Assembly: GCA_021792115.1 (NCBI GenBank)
Contig: JAJYVI010000035.1
Location: forward strand, 1-9,395
DNA from: Microcaldota archaeon
GTDB taxonomy: Archaea; Micrarchaeota; Micrarchaeia; Micrarchaeales; Micrarchaeaceae
Reading direction: 5' to 3'
DNA length: 9,395 nucleotides
Positions within the stretch are counted from its first letter, which is position 1. Each line of letters opens with the position of its first letter. The translations under genes were made by a program, and so were the position numbers. The notes beneath the pieces are model-generated. The model saw only the letters and a program-made list of their open reading frames with translations, was not told the DNA's origin and did no database searches. Of the stretch, positions 1 to 6,014 are shown piece after piece.

Positions 1-30
1 ATAAGTAATATGGAAATCCCGCCGAGCCCG
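1..30 (+). tRNA. Possible 3' end of a tRNA gene, T-arm interrupted (partial)
   Basis: Bases 14-30 read AAATCCCGCCGAGCCCG. This fits tRNA positions 57-73: the 3' part of the T-loop, C61 and the 3' T-stem (CCCGC), then acceptor strand CGAGCCC and discriminator G. It would pair with a 5' acceptor GGGCUCG, a common archaeal start. A run of T follows at once, as expected after an archaeal tRNA. The 5' T-stem (GCGGG) and the invariant TTC of the loop are absent directly upstream, where the sequence is AT-rich. If this is a tRNA, its T-loop is therefore interrupted by an intron or it is the 3' half of a split gene. The rest lies outside the window, so the isotype cannot be named. Confidence 0.35.
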
Positions 31-58
31 TATTTTTAACTTTTATTTTATTATTTTT
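31..58 (+). terminator. T-rich terminator after the putative tRNA
   Basis: Several T tracts (TTTTT, TTTT, TTTTA, TTTTT) lie directly after the GC-rich 3' end at base 30. Archaeal RNA polymerase terminates at such U-rich runs without needing a hairpin. The remainder of the gap up to 198 is almost pure A/T and shows no ORF. Confidence 0.45.
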
Positions 59-156
59 ATTATAATAAAAAGTTTAGGGTGTTAGAATTAACAAGCAGGT
101 GCAAATTATTATACAAAACAATAAATAATTTTTTTTAGTATAATATAAGTGCAATA

Positions 157-198
157 ATTATAATATACTGTTTAAGATTAAAATTAAAAGGGAATATT
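157..198 (+). promoter_or_regulatory. Putative TATA box and weak ribosome site for the 199-1284 gene
   Basis: ATTATAATATAC at 157-168 lies about 25 bases ahead of base 190, which gives a short leader of roughly ten bases before the ATG at 199. AAGGGAA (188-194) just before the start is a weak Shine-Dalgarno candidate. The whole region is so AT-rich that other TATA-like words occur (for example around 139-149), so the exact box is uncertain. Confidence 0.35.
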
Positions 199-1284
199 AT
201 GCAGAAACACAGTAAAATCAGCAGATCCAAAGGCGATAAATCTAATGCGCATGTTGGTGAAAAAAGCCCAGTATTTCTTGTCAAAGCTACAAAAAAGGGA
301 GGGCTTGACTATCTCCATATATCCCTAATGATTCTTGTGCTTATTTTAATAGCACTCGCATACTCATTTGCAAAGCTTAAGCCACTTAATTCTTGTTCAA
401 GCCCAAACCAAACTATGAACTACGGCATACTCAATAATTCCTGCGTGAAGCTGGAAAACAATAACACTCAGGTGCTGCAGGCTGCTGAAAAAGTAATAGC
501 AGGTTATGCATCTATAAATACAACATTTTCCCTTCTGCCTTATTATTCCTATATAAATAAGACGCAGATTTATTATCTTGAAAATCAAAATAAGTACTTT
601 GTGCAGGTTCCATTTAAGGACCCTCTCAATAATCAGACGCTTAATTTTTCAATGCTCTTTAATGGCAGTAATCTTTCGCTCATAAATCTTTATATGCAAT
701 CTGTAGTAATGCCTCAGAATACATTGAATAAAGCTGTCTCTTTTGGCACAGTAAAGCTTGCAGGAAAAGTTGCATGCGCACCATCGTCTTCAAATACTAT
801 CCCAGTATACCTTTTCAATGATCCTTATTCTCCAGGTGCATTTTCCTCAATAATCAATGCATCAAAAATGTCTGAAAAATATGCAAATGCGAATATAAGC
901 TATTATTTTATCTTCGGGTCAAGTTCTACAAGGTTATATAGCTCCTATGGAGTAGAGAAGACACAATTACTTGGGGATTATCTTGCCTGCGCATCAAAGC
1001 AGCATAATTTCTATGGATTTGTATTGAATTTAAGCAAGATTTACAATGGAATTCCTATGCAAAACTATACGATGTACCAGACTGCTCTTGGATCAGGTAT
1101 AAATACAACGCAATTAAATGCATGCATCAGCAACTCTTCATCAATTTTAACATCACAGTCAAATCTTGCAAAATTCTATAATGTTGTATCCGTCCCAGAA
1201 TTTATTGTAGACTGCGAATACACATCACTTCCGCAGACTCTCCAATATGCAATAAACTACTCAATAGCACAGAATAACAAATAG
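199..1284 (+). CDS. Membrane-anchored, sequon-rich protein with a DsbA/thioredoxin-like domain lacking CXXC
   Basis: This 361-residue protein has a basic cytoplasmic tail (residues 1-38), one membrane segment (about 40-58) and an external part with about 16 N-X-S/T sequons. It is therefore probably an N-glycosylated surface protein. Residues 190-355 follow the DsbA-like layout: a beta strand into NDPYSPGA (207-214), where DsbA has a DPYCPYC-type active site, a helical insertion with Cys264 and Cys309, and a VSVPEF loop with the likely cis-proline at 333. The CXXC is replaced by Ser-Pro-Gly-Ala, so thiol-disulfide exchange by the usual mechanism is not expected. Residues 85-190 are an unrecognised N-terminal domain. 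The gene is monocistronic and converges on the next gene. A degenerate Dsb-like chaperone or binding protein is the best guess. The fold is inferred from motif order only. Confidence 0.7.
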   Translation: MQKHSKISRSKGDKSNAHVGEKSPVFLVKATKKGGLDYLHISLMILVLILIALAYSFAKLKPLNSCSSPNQTMNYGILNNSCVKLENNNTQVLQAAEKVIAGYASINTTFSLLPYYSYINKTQIYYLENQNKYFVQVPFKDPLNNQTLNFSMLFNGSNLSLINLYMQSVVMPQNTLNKAVSFGTVKLAGKVACAPSSSNTIPVYLFNDPYSPGAFSSIINASKMSEKYANANISYYFIFGSSSTRLYSSYGVEKTQLLGDYLACASKQHNFYGFVLNLSKIYNGIPMQNYTMYQTALGSGINTTQLNACISNSSSILTSQSNLAKFYNVVSVPEFIVDCEYTSLPQTLQYAINYSIAQNNK

Positions 1285-1308
1285 ATAAATAACCAATTAG
1301 TTAACAAG

Positions 1309-1359
1309 AAGAAGTGATACTTCTTAGCCTTAGCATACTTTTTTAATAAAGGCATGCTA
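1309..1359. terminator. Hairpins between convergent genes, likely bidirectional terminator
   Basis: A 7-bp perfect stem (AGAAGT core, arms 1309-1315 and 1319-1325) closes a GAT loop. Directly after it, TAGCAT (1331-1336) can pair with ATGCTA (1354-1359), or GCCTT (1327-1331) with AAGGC (1349-1353), with a TTTTTT tract at 1339-1344 in the loop. The element sits between the stop at 1284 and the opposing stop at 1360, where both transcripts must end. Confidence 0.45.
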
Positions 1360-2604
1360 CTATTTTGCTATTGATAAATTAAATGGTGCTTCGCAGTCGA
1401 ATCTAAGAGTGCTATTTGTAAGATAACTGCAGTAATATGAATTGTTTATCTGCTCTGCCATGTTTGATATGCATAGGTTTTCAATACTTTGGTTTCCGCT
1501 TTCTAAGCAGTAAGACACATTTTTTTCAATTACTGCATATTGACTATAAAGCCCTATCTTGCAAAGCGTTGTAAGATTGGAATAAGGGAGATTGTTACAT
1601 TGATTTAGCAAATCTGTAAAATTAGTGTTGTTGTATTCCTTGCTACTCTGTGTAATATTCTCAAATGCTGAGCTGCACTGCAGACTGAGATTTCCGGCAA
1701 ACCTGCAATAGCTTGCATTATGCGAATTAAGTGCAGATTCATAGTAGCATAAATTTTGGGGGGTTATATTAGCAGAAATAAATCCCATGAGCGTTGATTC
1801 TTGGTTTATTGCTGGTTGCAGCGAACTAAATATGCTGCTATTTATTTTGCTCGTATTTTTTGCTAACGATGTGTTAGAAATTTTGTTCAAGCTGTTATAT
1901 TCTCCACTATTTAGTAGAGTAGATGCATTAAGCATATATGACATAACTGTAAGATTCTGTCTTGCAGGTAAATGGCTGCAATAGCCTGAATTTTTGGAAG
2001 AGAGCATTGTTCTATAATAAAATAGATCAGTGCATATCCTAATTTCAGAGCTGTTTGTCATATTATTGCATTCACCTAAGGATACTGCTTTAAAGTTCTG
2101 TAATTTTGCAAAATAAAACATACATTCTGATTTATTAGGCCCTGACATGCTGTTACACAGCGCACTATTATTTGTTTTTATGCTTACAGCAAGAATGCAT
2201 GAGTTTTGCGCAGATAGATTTTCAAGACTGTTGCAATATACAGAGTTATTGTTCTCCTCTGCTATATTTTCAATGCATGTGCTTTTATTAACTGTGTAAG
2301 TGCACATGGAAGTATTTTTTGTATATGCTGCTAATGATGCAAAGCATGACATTCTATAGCTCTTTAATAATATACTGTTGCATCTGCTGAATTGTGACGC
2401 ATTCTGCCTAGACATGCTATTGAAAGTTATCATTAAGGCGATAAAAACAAGAACGATTGCGATAAAGTAAAGTACATTGATATTACTCTTTATTTTGCTA
2501 ATATCATTGTCGGCATTTTTTTGTGGCATTTCTCTATGTTTATCCGCTGGCATCTGTCCTATGTTTAAGAAATTCAGTATGCTGCGTTTTGATTGCTCTT
2601 TCAT
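1360..2604 (-). CDS. Single-pass surface protein with periodic cysteine repeats and dense N-glycosylation sequons
   Basis: This 414-residue protein has a charged cytoplasmic tail (1-42), one membrane helix (about 44-61) and an external domain rich in Asn, Ser and Thr with more than 20 N-X-S/T sequons. It has 20 cysteines, all external, in two blocks: 75-209 and 286-404. Their spacing mostly alternates between 12 and 14 or 18 residues (for example 75/87, 124/136, 179/191, 336/348, 366/378, 392/404). This suggests a helical-hairpin repeat of the form C-x11-C then C-x13-C, stapled by disulfides. Residues 210-285 form a Cys-free, Ser/Asn-rich linker. The start lies 7 nt after the stop of the KaiC-like gene, so the two are probably co-transcribed. 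No enzyme motif is visible. A structural or receptor role at the cell surface is inference. Confidence 0.75.
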   Translation of the reverse strand: MKEQSKRSILNFLNIGQMPADKHREMPQKNADNDISKIKSNINVLYFIAIVLVFIALMITFNSMSRQNASQFSRCNSILLKSYRMSCFASLAAYTKNTSMCTYTVNKSTCIENIAEENNNSVYCNSLENLSAQNSCILAVSIKTNNSALCNSMSGPNKSECMFYFAKLQNFKAVSLGECNNMTNSSEIRICTDLFYYRTMLSSKNSGYCSHLPARQNLTVMSYMLNASTLLNSGEYNSLNKISNTSLAKNTSKINSSIFSSLQPAINQESTLMGFISANITPQNLCYYESALNSHNASYCRFAGNLSLQCSSAFENITQSSKEYNNTNFTDLLNQCNNLPYSNLTTLCKIGLYSQYAVIEKNVSYCLESGNQSIENLCISNMAEQINNSYYCSYLTNSTLRFDCEAPFNLSIAK

Positions 2605-2611
2605 GCATTCA

Positions 2612-3346
2612 TTAGTTAATAGAGTATACTTTAATGCCCTGGCTTGTTATCTCATATGGCACTAGTGCATGGCTATGGTCCACTCCCCTCATCTTTACTA
2701 TTTCTGTAAGAAATGCCCTCCTATCCTCTTGGCTTGACTGATATAGAGTAATCAGTCCATCGAACAAGAAGAAATCTGCTTCAAACTTAAGATTCGTTCT
2801 TTCACTAGAGTCAAGTTCGTATGTAAGGAATGATGTTACGCCAAGCCTGTTAAAATTTGCAATAAGCGCAAGCACTGATTTTCTATAGTTTACCTTATCT
2901 GTCAGGACAAGGCTAAGCATTGACAGCGAATCTATAACTACTATCTTTGCATTGTTTTTAAGAATTTCATTTTCAATGTCGCTTACAATTGTGCCGAAAG
3001 TATATCTTTCATAATCACTTGTACCCATTATCTTTGATGAGGGATCTTGTCCATCAATTACAATGATCTTTTTTTCTATCAATGTATCAATGTCAGAGAA
3101 ATCAGGAAATGCTTTTTTGAAGTTTCTTACAATGTGGCCCGGGTCTTCCTCCATTGATATAAATACGCCGGGTATCCCTCTTTTAGCATTATTATATAAT
3201 ATTTCAAGACAAAGCAGTGTTTTTCCCGCGCCTGGACCGCCAGCAATAATTGTTTGGTTTTTGATTGGCACGCCGCCTTTGAGCATGCTGTCTAATCCTT
3301 CAATCCCTGTTTCTATTATACTGTCGTCAGTCAAATAAAACACCAT
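2612..3346 (-). CDS. Single-domain KaiC/RAD55-like RecA-fold ATPase
   Basis: This 244-residue protein is a complete single KaiC-type domain. It opens with the family signature TGIEGLDSMLKGGVP (13-27), then Walker A GGPGAGKT (36-43). Two acidic residues, Glu66-Glu67 in FISMEEDP, match the catalytic pair of KaiC. Walker B is KIVVIDS (134-140, Asp139), and the end carries KMRG (218-221) followed by the usual strand pair. All catalytic residues are present, so ATP hydrolysis is expected, unlike some signalling-dead relatives. Archaeal members of this family act in signalling, motor (FlaH) or recombination-related roles, and nothing here decides which. The downstream gene, 7 nt away, encodes the Cys-rich membrane protein. 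No archaellum genes are visible. ATG 3346 follows AAGGCG and lies a short distance from a TATA-like box, so the start is well placed. Confidence 0.88.
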   Translation of the reverse strand: MVFYLTDDSIIETGIEGLDSMLKGGVPIKNQTIIAGGPGAGKTLLCLEILYNNAKRGIPGVFISMEEDPGHIVRNFKKAFPDFSDIDTLIEKKIIVIDGQDPSSKIMGTSDYERYTFGTIVSDIENEILKNNAKIVVIDSLSMLSLVLTDKVNYRKSVLALIANFNRLGVTSFLTYELDSSERTNLKFEADFFLFDGLITLYQSSQEDRRAFLTEIVKMRGVDHSHALVPYEITSQGIKVYSIN

Positions 3347-3371
3347 CGCCTTAATTTATTATTATGTTACT

Positions 3372-3390
3372 AGGTATTTATATAATTTAC
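3372..3390 (-). promoter_or_regulatory. Putative promoter of the KaiC-like gene pair
   Basis: Read on the - strand, AAATTATATAAATA contains a good archaeal TATA element centred near 3380. A transcript starting about 25 bases downstream would begin near 3355 and leave a leader of about eight bases before the ATG at 3346. This gives the ATPase and its downstream partner a promoter separate from the methyltransferase pair. The 85-base gap (3347-3431) shows nothing else. Confidence 0.4.
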
Positions 3391-3431
3391 TATTTTTACT
3401 TTGCCTTTGCTATTTACAGAGCAGATTAATT

Positions 3432-3770
3432 TTAGATATGGGTTTTAAAAAATCTTTTCGGGATCATTCTTGGGATGCTATCCTCTACTACATATTCTGC
3501 TTTGCATCTTGTGCAGGACAGGCTTCCCGAAATAATATTTATATAGATGCAGTCTCTGCAGATTTCAGTCCCTACATGCTGGCTTTTCATTGCCTTAATG
3601 CTCTTGTTCTTCAGACTGCAGAAAATACTGCATTCAAAACTATTTTTATTATGCCTTTTTTTTATAAATTCACTGCTGCCTGGAAATCTCTCCTCTTTTT
3701 TTGAATTCAATACTAAAGGAAAGCTTTTACATTGAGGGCATGCAAGTATGTCTACTAATTTGTATCTCAT
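3432..3770 (-). CDS. Trm112-like zinc-ribbon protein (putative methyltransferase activator)
   Basis: This 112-residue protein begins LVDILACPQCK (Cys11, Cys14) and ends with IISGSLSCTRCKAEYVVEDSIPRMIP (Cys86, Cys89), split here as two halves of one fold. That frame is the Trm112 pattern: a first CPxC knuckle, then G-x-L-x-C-x-x-C, a Y-x-[IV] strand and a short hydrophobic xIPxM tail. Most prokaryotic members are near 60 residues. This one has a central insertion of about 60 residues with two more Cys pairs (47/51 and 71/74), in the place where eukaryotic Trm112 carries its helical insert. Trm112 proteins bind and stabilise class I methyltransferases. The upstream gene, 8 nt away on the same strand, is such an enzyme. 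Assignment rests on motifs, and another zinc-ribbon family remains possible. Confidence 0.65.
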   Translation of the reverse strand: MRYKLVDILACPQCKSFPLVLNSKKEERFPGSSEFIKKRHNKNSFECSIFCSLKNKSIKAMKSQHVGTEICRDCIYINIISGSLSCTRCKAEYVVEDSIPRMIPKRFFKTHI

Positions 3771-3778
3771 GTAATCCT

Positions 3779-4480
3779 TTATTTAATTTTCTTTTTTGCT
3801 ATAATCTGATATATTGTGCCAAAAACCATTTCTTTAAAAGTATCTATGTTATAATATTTTTTAAATATCTCGTAAAGTCTTGCATTGTCGGGTATGTGCA
3901 TGTAGATGCTTTTAATTTTTTTGAACTCAACATAATTTTTGCCTGCTGAAAGTCTTGCAATTAACGGAATCATGTGGTCTATATATAATTTACCAAGCTG
4001 CATATACAGTTTATTACTTGACTTTCCTATGCTGACTACTCCTACATAAGATTTGCTTACGCGTGCAAATTCAGAAGCAGATTTATTCATGTCTATAGAT
4101 GCATGGAAAGCAAAGCCTGCAATTGTAGCATCAAATACATTATCTCTAAATGGCATTGCTTCAAATAAGCCTTGTACTTTATCGCAATCTATTACAGAAT
4201 TTTCAAGCATTTCAATTGAATAATCCATTAAGACAATATCGCTGCTTATCTCTTTATTCAACAAATCTGCCATAAATCCAGGCCCAGCGCCTGCATCAAG
4301 CACTCTAGGTAACTTTATTCTATCTTTAGCAAGGTTCTCTGCAATTTTATGGGTCACAAACTTTCTCCAGGCATTTACCATGAAGAATGTCATTAACTGG
4401 TTTGTTTTTTCATAACTTTTTACCATTTTACGATATGCAGAATATACATGCTTTGCATTCCTGCCTAATCCCTCTGCCAT
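3779..4480 (-). CDS. UbiE/COQ5-like class I SAM-dependent methyltransferase
   Basis: This 233-residue protein has the SAM-binding core: motif I VLDAGAGPGF (60-69), acidic loop LMDYS with Asp86, and a post-motif AMPFRDNVFDATIAGFAFH (108-126). The N-terminus (YRKMVKSYEKTNQLMTFF, with W38R39) and the C-terminal half (IPLIARLSAG at 171-180, then a helix pair leading to GTIYQIIAKK) follow the order seen in UbiE/MenG quinone C-methyltransferases. The substrate cannot be read from sequence, and no quinone pathway genes are nearby. A lipid, quinone or other target is possible. It heads a two-gene unit with the Trm112-like gene. The ATG at 4480 has only GATGA upstream, and a close TATA-like box suggests a very short leader or a leaderless transcript. 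Confidence 0.8.
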   Translation of the reverse strand: MAEGLGRNAKHVYSAYRKMVKSYEKTNQLMTFFMVNAWRKFVTHKIAENLAKDRIKLPRVLDAGAGPGFMADLLNKEISSDIVLMDYSIEMLENSVIDCDKVQGLFEAMPFRDNVFDATIAGFAFHASIDMNKSASEFARVSKSYVGVVSIGKSSNKLYMQLGKLYIDHMIPLIARLSAGKNYVEFKKIKSIYMHIPDNARLYEIFKKYYNIDTFKEMVFGTIYQIIAKKKIK

Positions 4481-4493
4481 TTTTTCATCAGAT

Positions 4494-4506
4494 AAAAGTA
4501 ATATAA
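4494..4506 (-). promoter_or_regulatory. Putative promoter of the methyltransferase/Trm112-like pair
   Basis: On the - strand TTTTATATTACTT lies about 20-25 bases before the ATG at 4480, fitting an archaeal TATA box with transcription beginning at or next to the start codon. More AT-rich TATA-like words lie further upstream (4537-4560), so this is one of several candidates in the divergent gap 4481-4639. Confidence 0.35.
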
Positions 4507-4586
4507 AAGGTATTTACATCATGTTTTTTTATATTTTTGCATTTTTGTATATTTTATATTTAACACGAATATTTATTAAACATAAA

Positions 4587-4603
4587 AATTTATAATATAA
4601 ATT
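4587..4603 (+). promoter_or_regulatory. Palindromic TATA region of the flavoenzyme operon
   Basis: AATTTATAATATAAATT is a perfect 17-nt palindrome around one central base. Its core TTTATAATATAA is the best TATA candidate for the gene starting at 4640, giving transcription near 4615-4622. Symmetry in pure A/T sequence arises easily, so the palindrome itself may be accidental. Confidence 0.45.
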
Positions 4604-4613
4604 AAATATAAAG

Positions 4614-4629
4614 ATCAAAAATTTTTGAT
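4614..4629. promoter_or_regulatory. Perfect 16-bp palindrome, candidate operator
   Basis: ATCAAAAATTTTTGAT is an uninterrupted 16-bp inverted repeat lying between the TATA region and the start codon at 4640, where transcription is expected to begin. A dimeric repressor bound here would block RNA polymerase. No regulator gene is adjacent, so the binding protein is unknown. Confidence 0.4.
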
Positions 4630-4630
4630 T

Positions 4631-4634
4631 GGTG
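4631..4634 (+). promoter_or_regulatory. GGTG ribosome binding site deciding the 4640 start
   Basis: GGTG five bases before ATG 4640 matches the archaeal anti-Shine-Dalgarno. It favours ATG 4640 over the longer TTG start at 4625, which lies inside the palindrome. The same five-base spacing is seen at secY. Confidence 0.6.
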
Positions 4635-4639
4635 CTATA

Positions 4640-6001
4640 ATGGTAATGGGCTCTGTACCTGAAGACGTAGATGTTGTAGTAATCGGCGCAGGCGTGGGAG
4701 GATATATCGCGGCAATACGCGCTGCAGAGCTTGGCAAGAGTGTAGCTTTGATAGAAAAGCATAAACTTGGTGGGCATTGTCTTAATTATGCCTGTATTCC
4801 TTCAAAAACGCTTATTCATATTTCAGAAATATTTTATAACGCAAAGAATTCAAACAACCTTGGCATCAATGGAGAGGGAGTATCAATCGATGCTAAGCAA
4901 ATGCTCGATTATAGGCTTAGAGTGTCAAATAAACTTGAGGAGGGTGTAGGCTTTTTATGCAGAGCACATGGCATAGATATAATAAAAGGAGAGGCAAGCT
5001 TTTTATCTTCTAACTCCTTACAGGTAACAGAAGGGGTAATTATAAATTTTAAAAAAGCAATAATAGCAACAGGTTCTGAGCCGGCAGAGCTTAACGGCTT
5101 TAAATTCAATGATGCGAATATCATTGATTACAAGAAGGCATTGATGCTTGATAGAATCCCAAAAACAATGGCAATAATAGGTGCAGGATTTGTAGGCATT
5201 GAGATAGGGACTCTTTATGCAAAGCTCGGGACAAAGGTTTCAATAATTGCACGTAGTGACTTGCTTTCTGGTTTTGACGTAGATGCAGTAAAAATAGTTA
5301 AAAAAAGAATGGAATCCATTGGTATCAATATAATATTAAATTCAAAACCAATAGCATATAGCAATGGCATATTAACACTAGATACAGGTAATGCAGTAAA
5401 TGCAGAATTGACTGTTATAGCAATAGGCCTTAAACCGTATACAAAAAATCTATCCCTTGAAAATACAAAAGTTGATACTGATGAAAAGGGATTTATAAAG
5501 GTGGACCAAAGGCTCTACACATCAGATCCAAATATTCTTGCAATAGGTGATGTCATTGGAATGCCAATGCTTGCGCATAAGGCGATGAGGCAGGGCATAG
5601 TGGCAGCAGAATCCTCCCAAAAAGACTCTTTTTTTGATAATACTGTAATTCCTTCTGTTGTATTCTCAGACCCTGAGATAGCAGTTGCAGGCAATATTTC
5701 AGATCCAAACCTAAAAATTGCCAAATTTCCACTAACTGCACTTGGCAGAGCAATTGCATTTGATAGAACAGAGGGATTTGTAAAAATTGCGTATGATAAT
5801 GAAAATATAGTAAAAGGCATTGAAATTGTTTCAGAGGATGCAAATGCACTAATTGCTGAAGCTGCACTTGCCATTGAAATGGGTGCTAATTTAGAAGATA
5901 TTGCAGATACAATACATCCTCATCCTACATTTTCAGAGTCTCTGCAAGAGGCTGCAGAGCTTGGCCTGGGGAGGCCTATTCATTTTTTCATTAAAAAATA
6001 G
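4640..6001 (+). CDS. lpdA: Dihydrolipoamide dehydrogenase-like pyridine nucleotide-disulfide oxidoreductase
   Basis: This 453-residue flavoenzyme has the full lipoamide dehydrogenase order: FAD loop GAGVGG (16-21) with Glu39, redox pair in GGHCLNYACIPSK (Cys47, Cys52), nucleotide loop GAGFVG (181-186), second FAD motif AIGD (301-304), and a C-terminal interface domain with HPHPTFSE (426-433) supplying the catalytic His428-Glu433 pair. The family normally re-oxidises dihydrolipoyl groups of 2-oxoacid dehydrogenase or glycine cleavage complexes. No E1, E2 or lipoylation gene is in the window. After the nucleotide loop the strand reads SIIARSDLL, with Ala-Arg-Ser where NAD enzymes usually have Glu, so NADP use is likely. 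Mercuric reductase shares that feature, but this protein lacks its C-terminal Cys pair. It is the first gene of a compact + strand run. Confidence 0.9.
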   Translation: MVMGSVPEDVDVVVIGAGVGGYIAAIRAAELGKSVALIEKHKLGGHCLNYACIPSKTLIHISEIFYNAKNSNNLGINGEGVSIDAKQMLDYRLRVSNKLEEGVGFLCRAHGIDIIKGEASFLSSNSLQVTEGVIINFKKAIIATGSEPAELNGFKFNDANIIDYKKALMLDRIPKTMAIIGAGFVGIEIGTLYAKLGTKVSIIARSDLLSGFDVDAVKIVKKRMESIGINIILNSKPIAYSNGILTLDTGNAVNAELTVIAIGLKPYTKNLSLENTKVDTDEKGFIKVDQRLYTSDPNILAIGDVIGMPMLAHKAMRQGIVAAESSQKDSFFDNTVIPSVVFSDPEIAVAGNISDPNLKIAKFPLTALGRAIAFDRTEGFVKIAYDNENIVKGIEIVSEDANALIAEAALAIEMGANLEDIADTIHPHPTFSESLQEAAELGLGRPIHFFIKK

Positions 6002-6014
6002 CATGCGTGTTTAA

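Noticed and set aside
1..30. tRNA beginning on the - strand (GGGCTCGG...)
   Set aside because: Position 8 would be G instead of the near-invariant T and no D-arm could form. The + strand reading as a 3' end fits better.
3438..3949. Overlapping + strand open frames opposite the Trm112-like and methyltransferase genes
   Set aside because: They are Phe/Cys/Leu-rich products of reading A/T-rich genes backwards. The - strand frames carry CXXC and SAM motifs.
4625..4639. TTG start five codons upstream for the flavoenzyme
   Set aside because: ATG 4640 has GGTG at five-base spacing, while the TTG has no ribosome site, lies within the palindrome and is at the likely transcription start.
5515..5874. 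Two long - strand open frames inside the flavoenzyme gene
   Set aside because: The + strand frame has all family motifs. The opposing frames give low-complexity Ser/Ala- or Gln/Leu-rich sequences typical of antisense shadows.
4640..6001. Mercuric reductase (MerA)
   Set aside because: The nucleotide loop looks MerA-like, but the protein has HPHPTFSE and lacks the C-terminal Cys-Cys pair and the N-terminal metal-binding domain.
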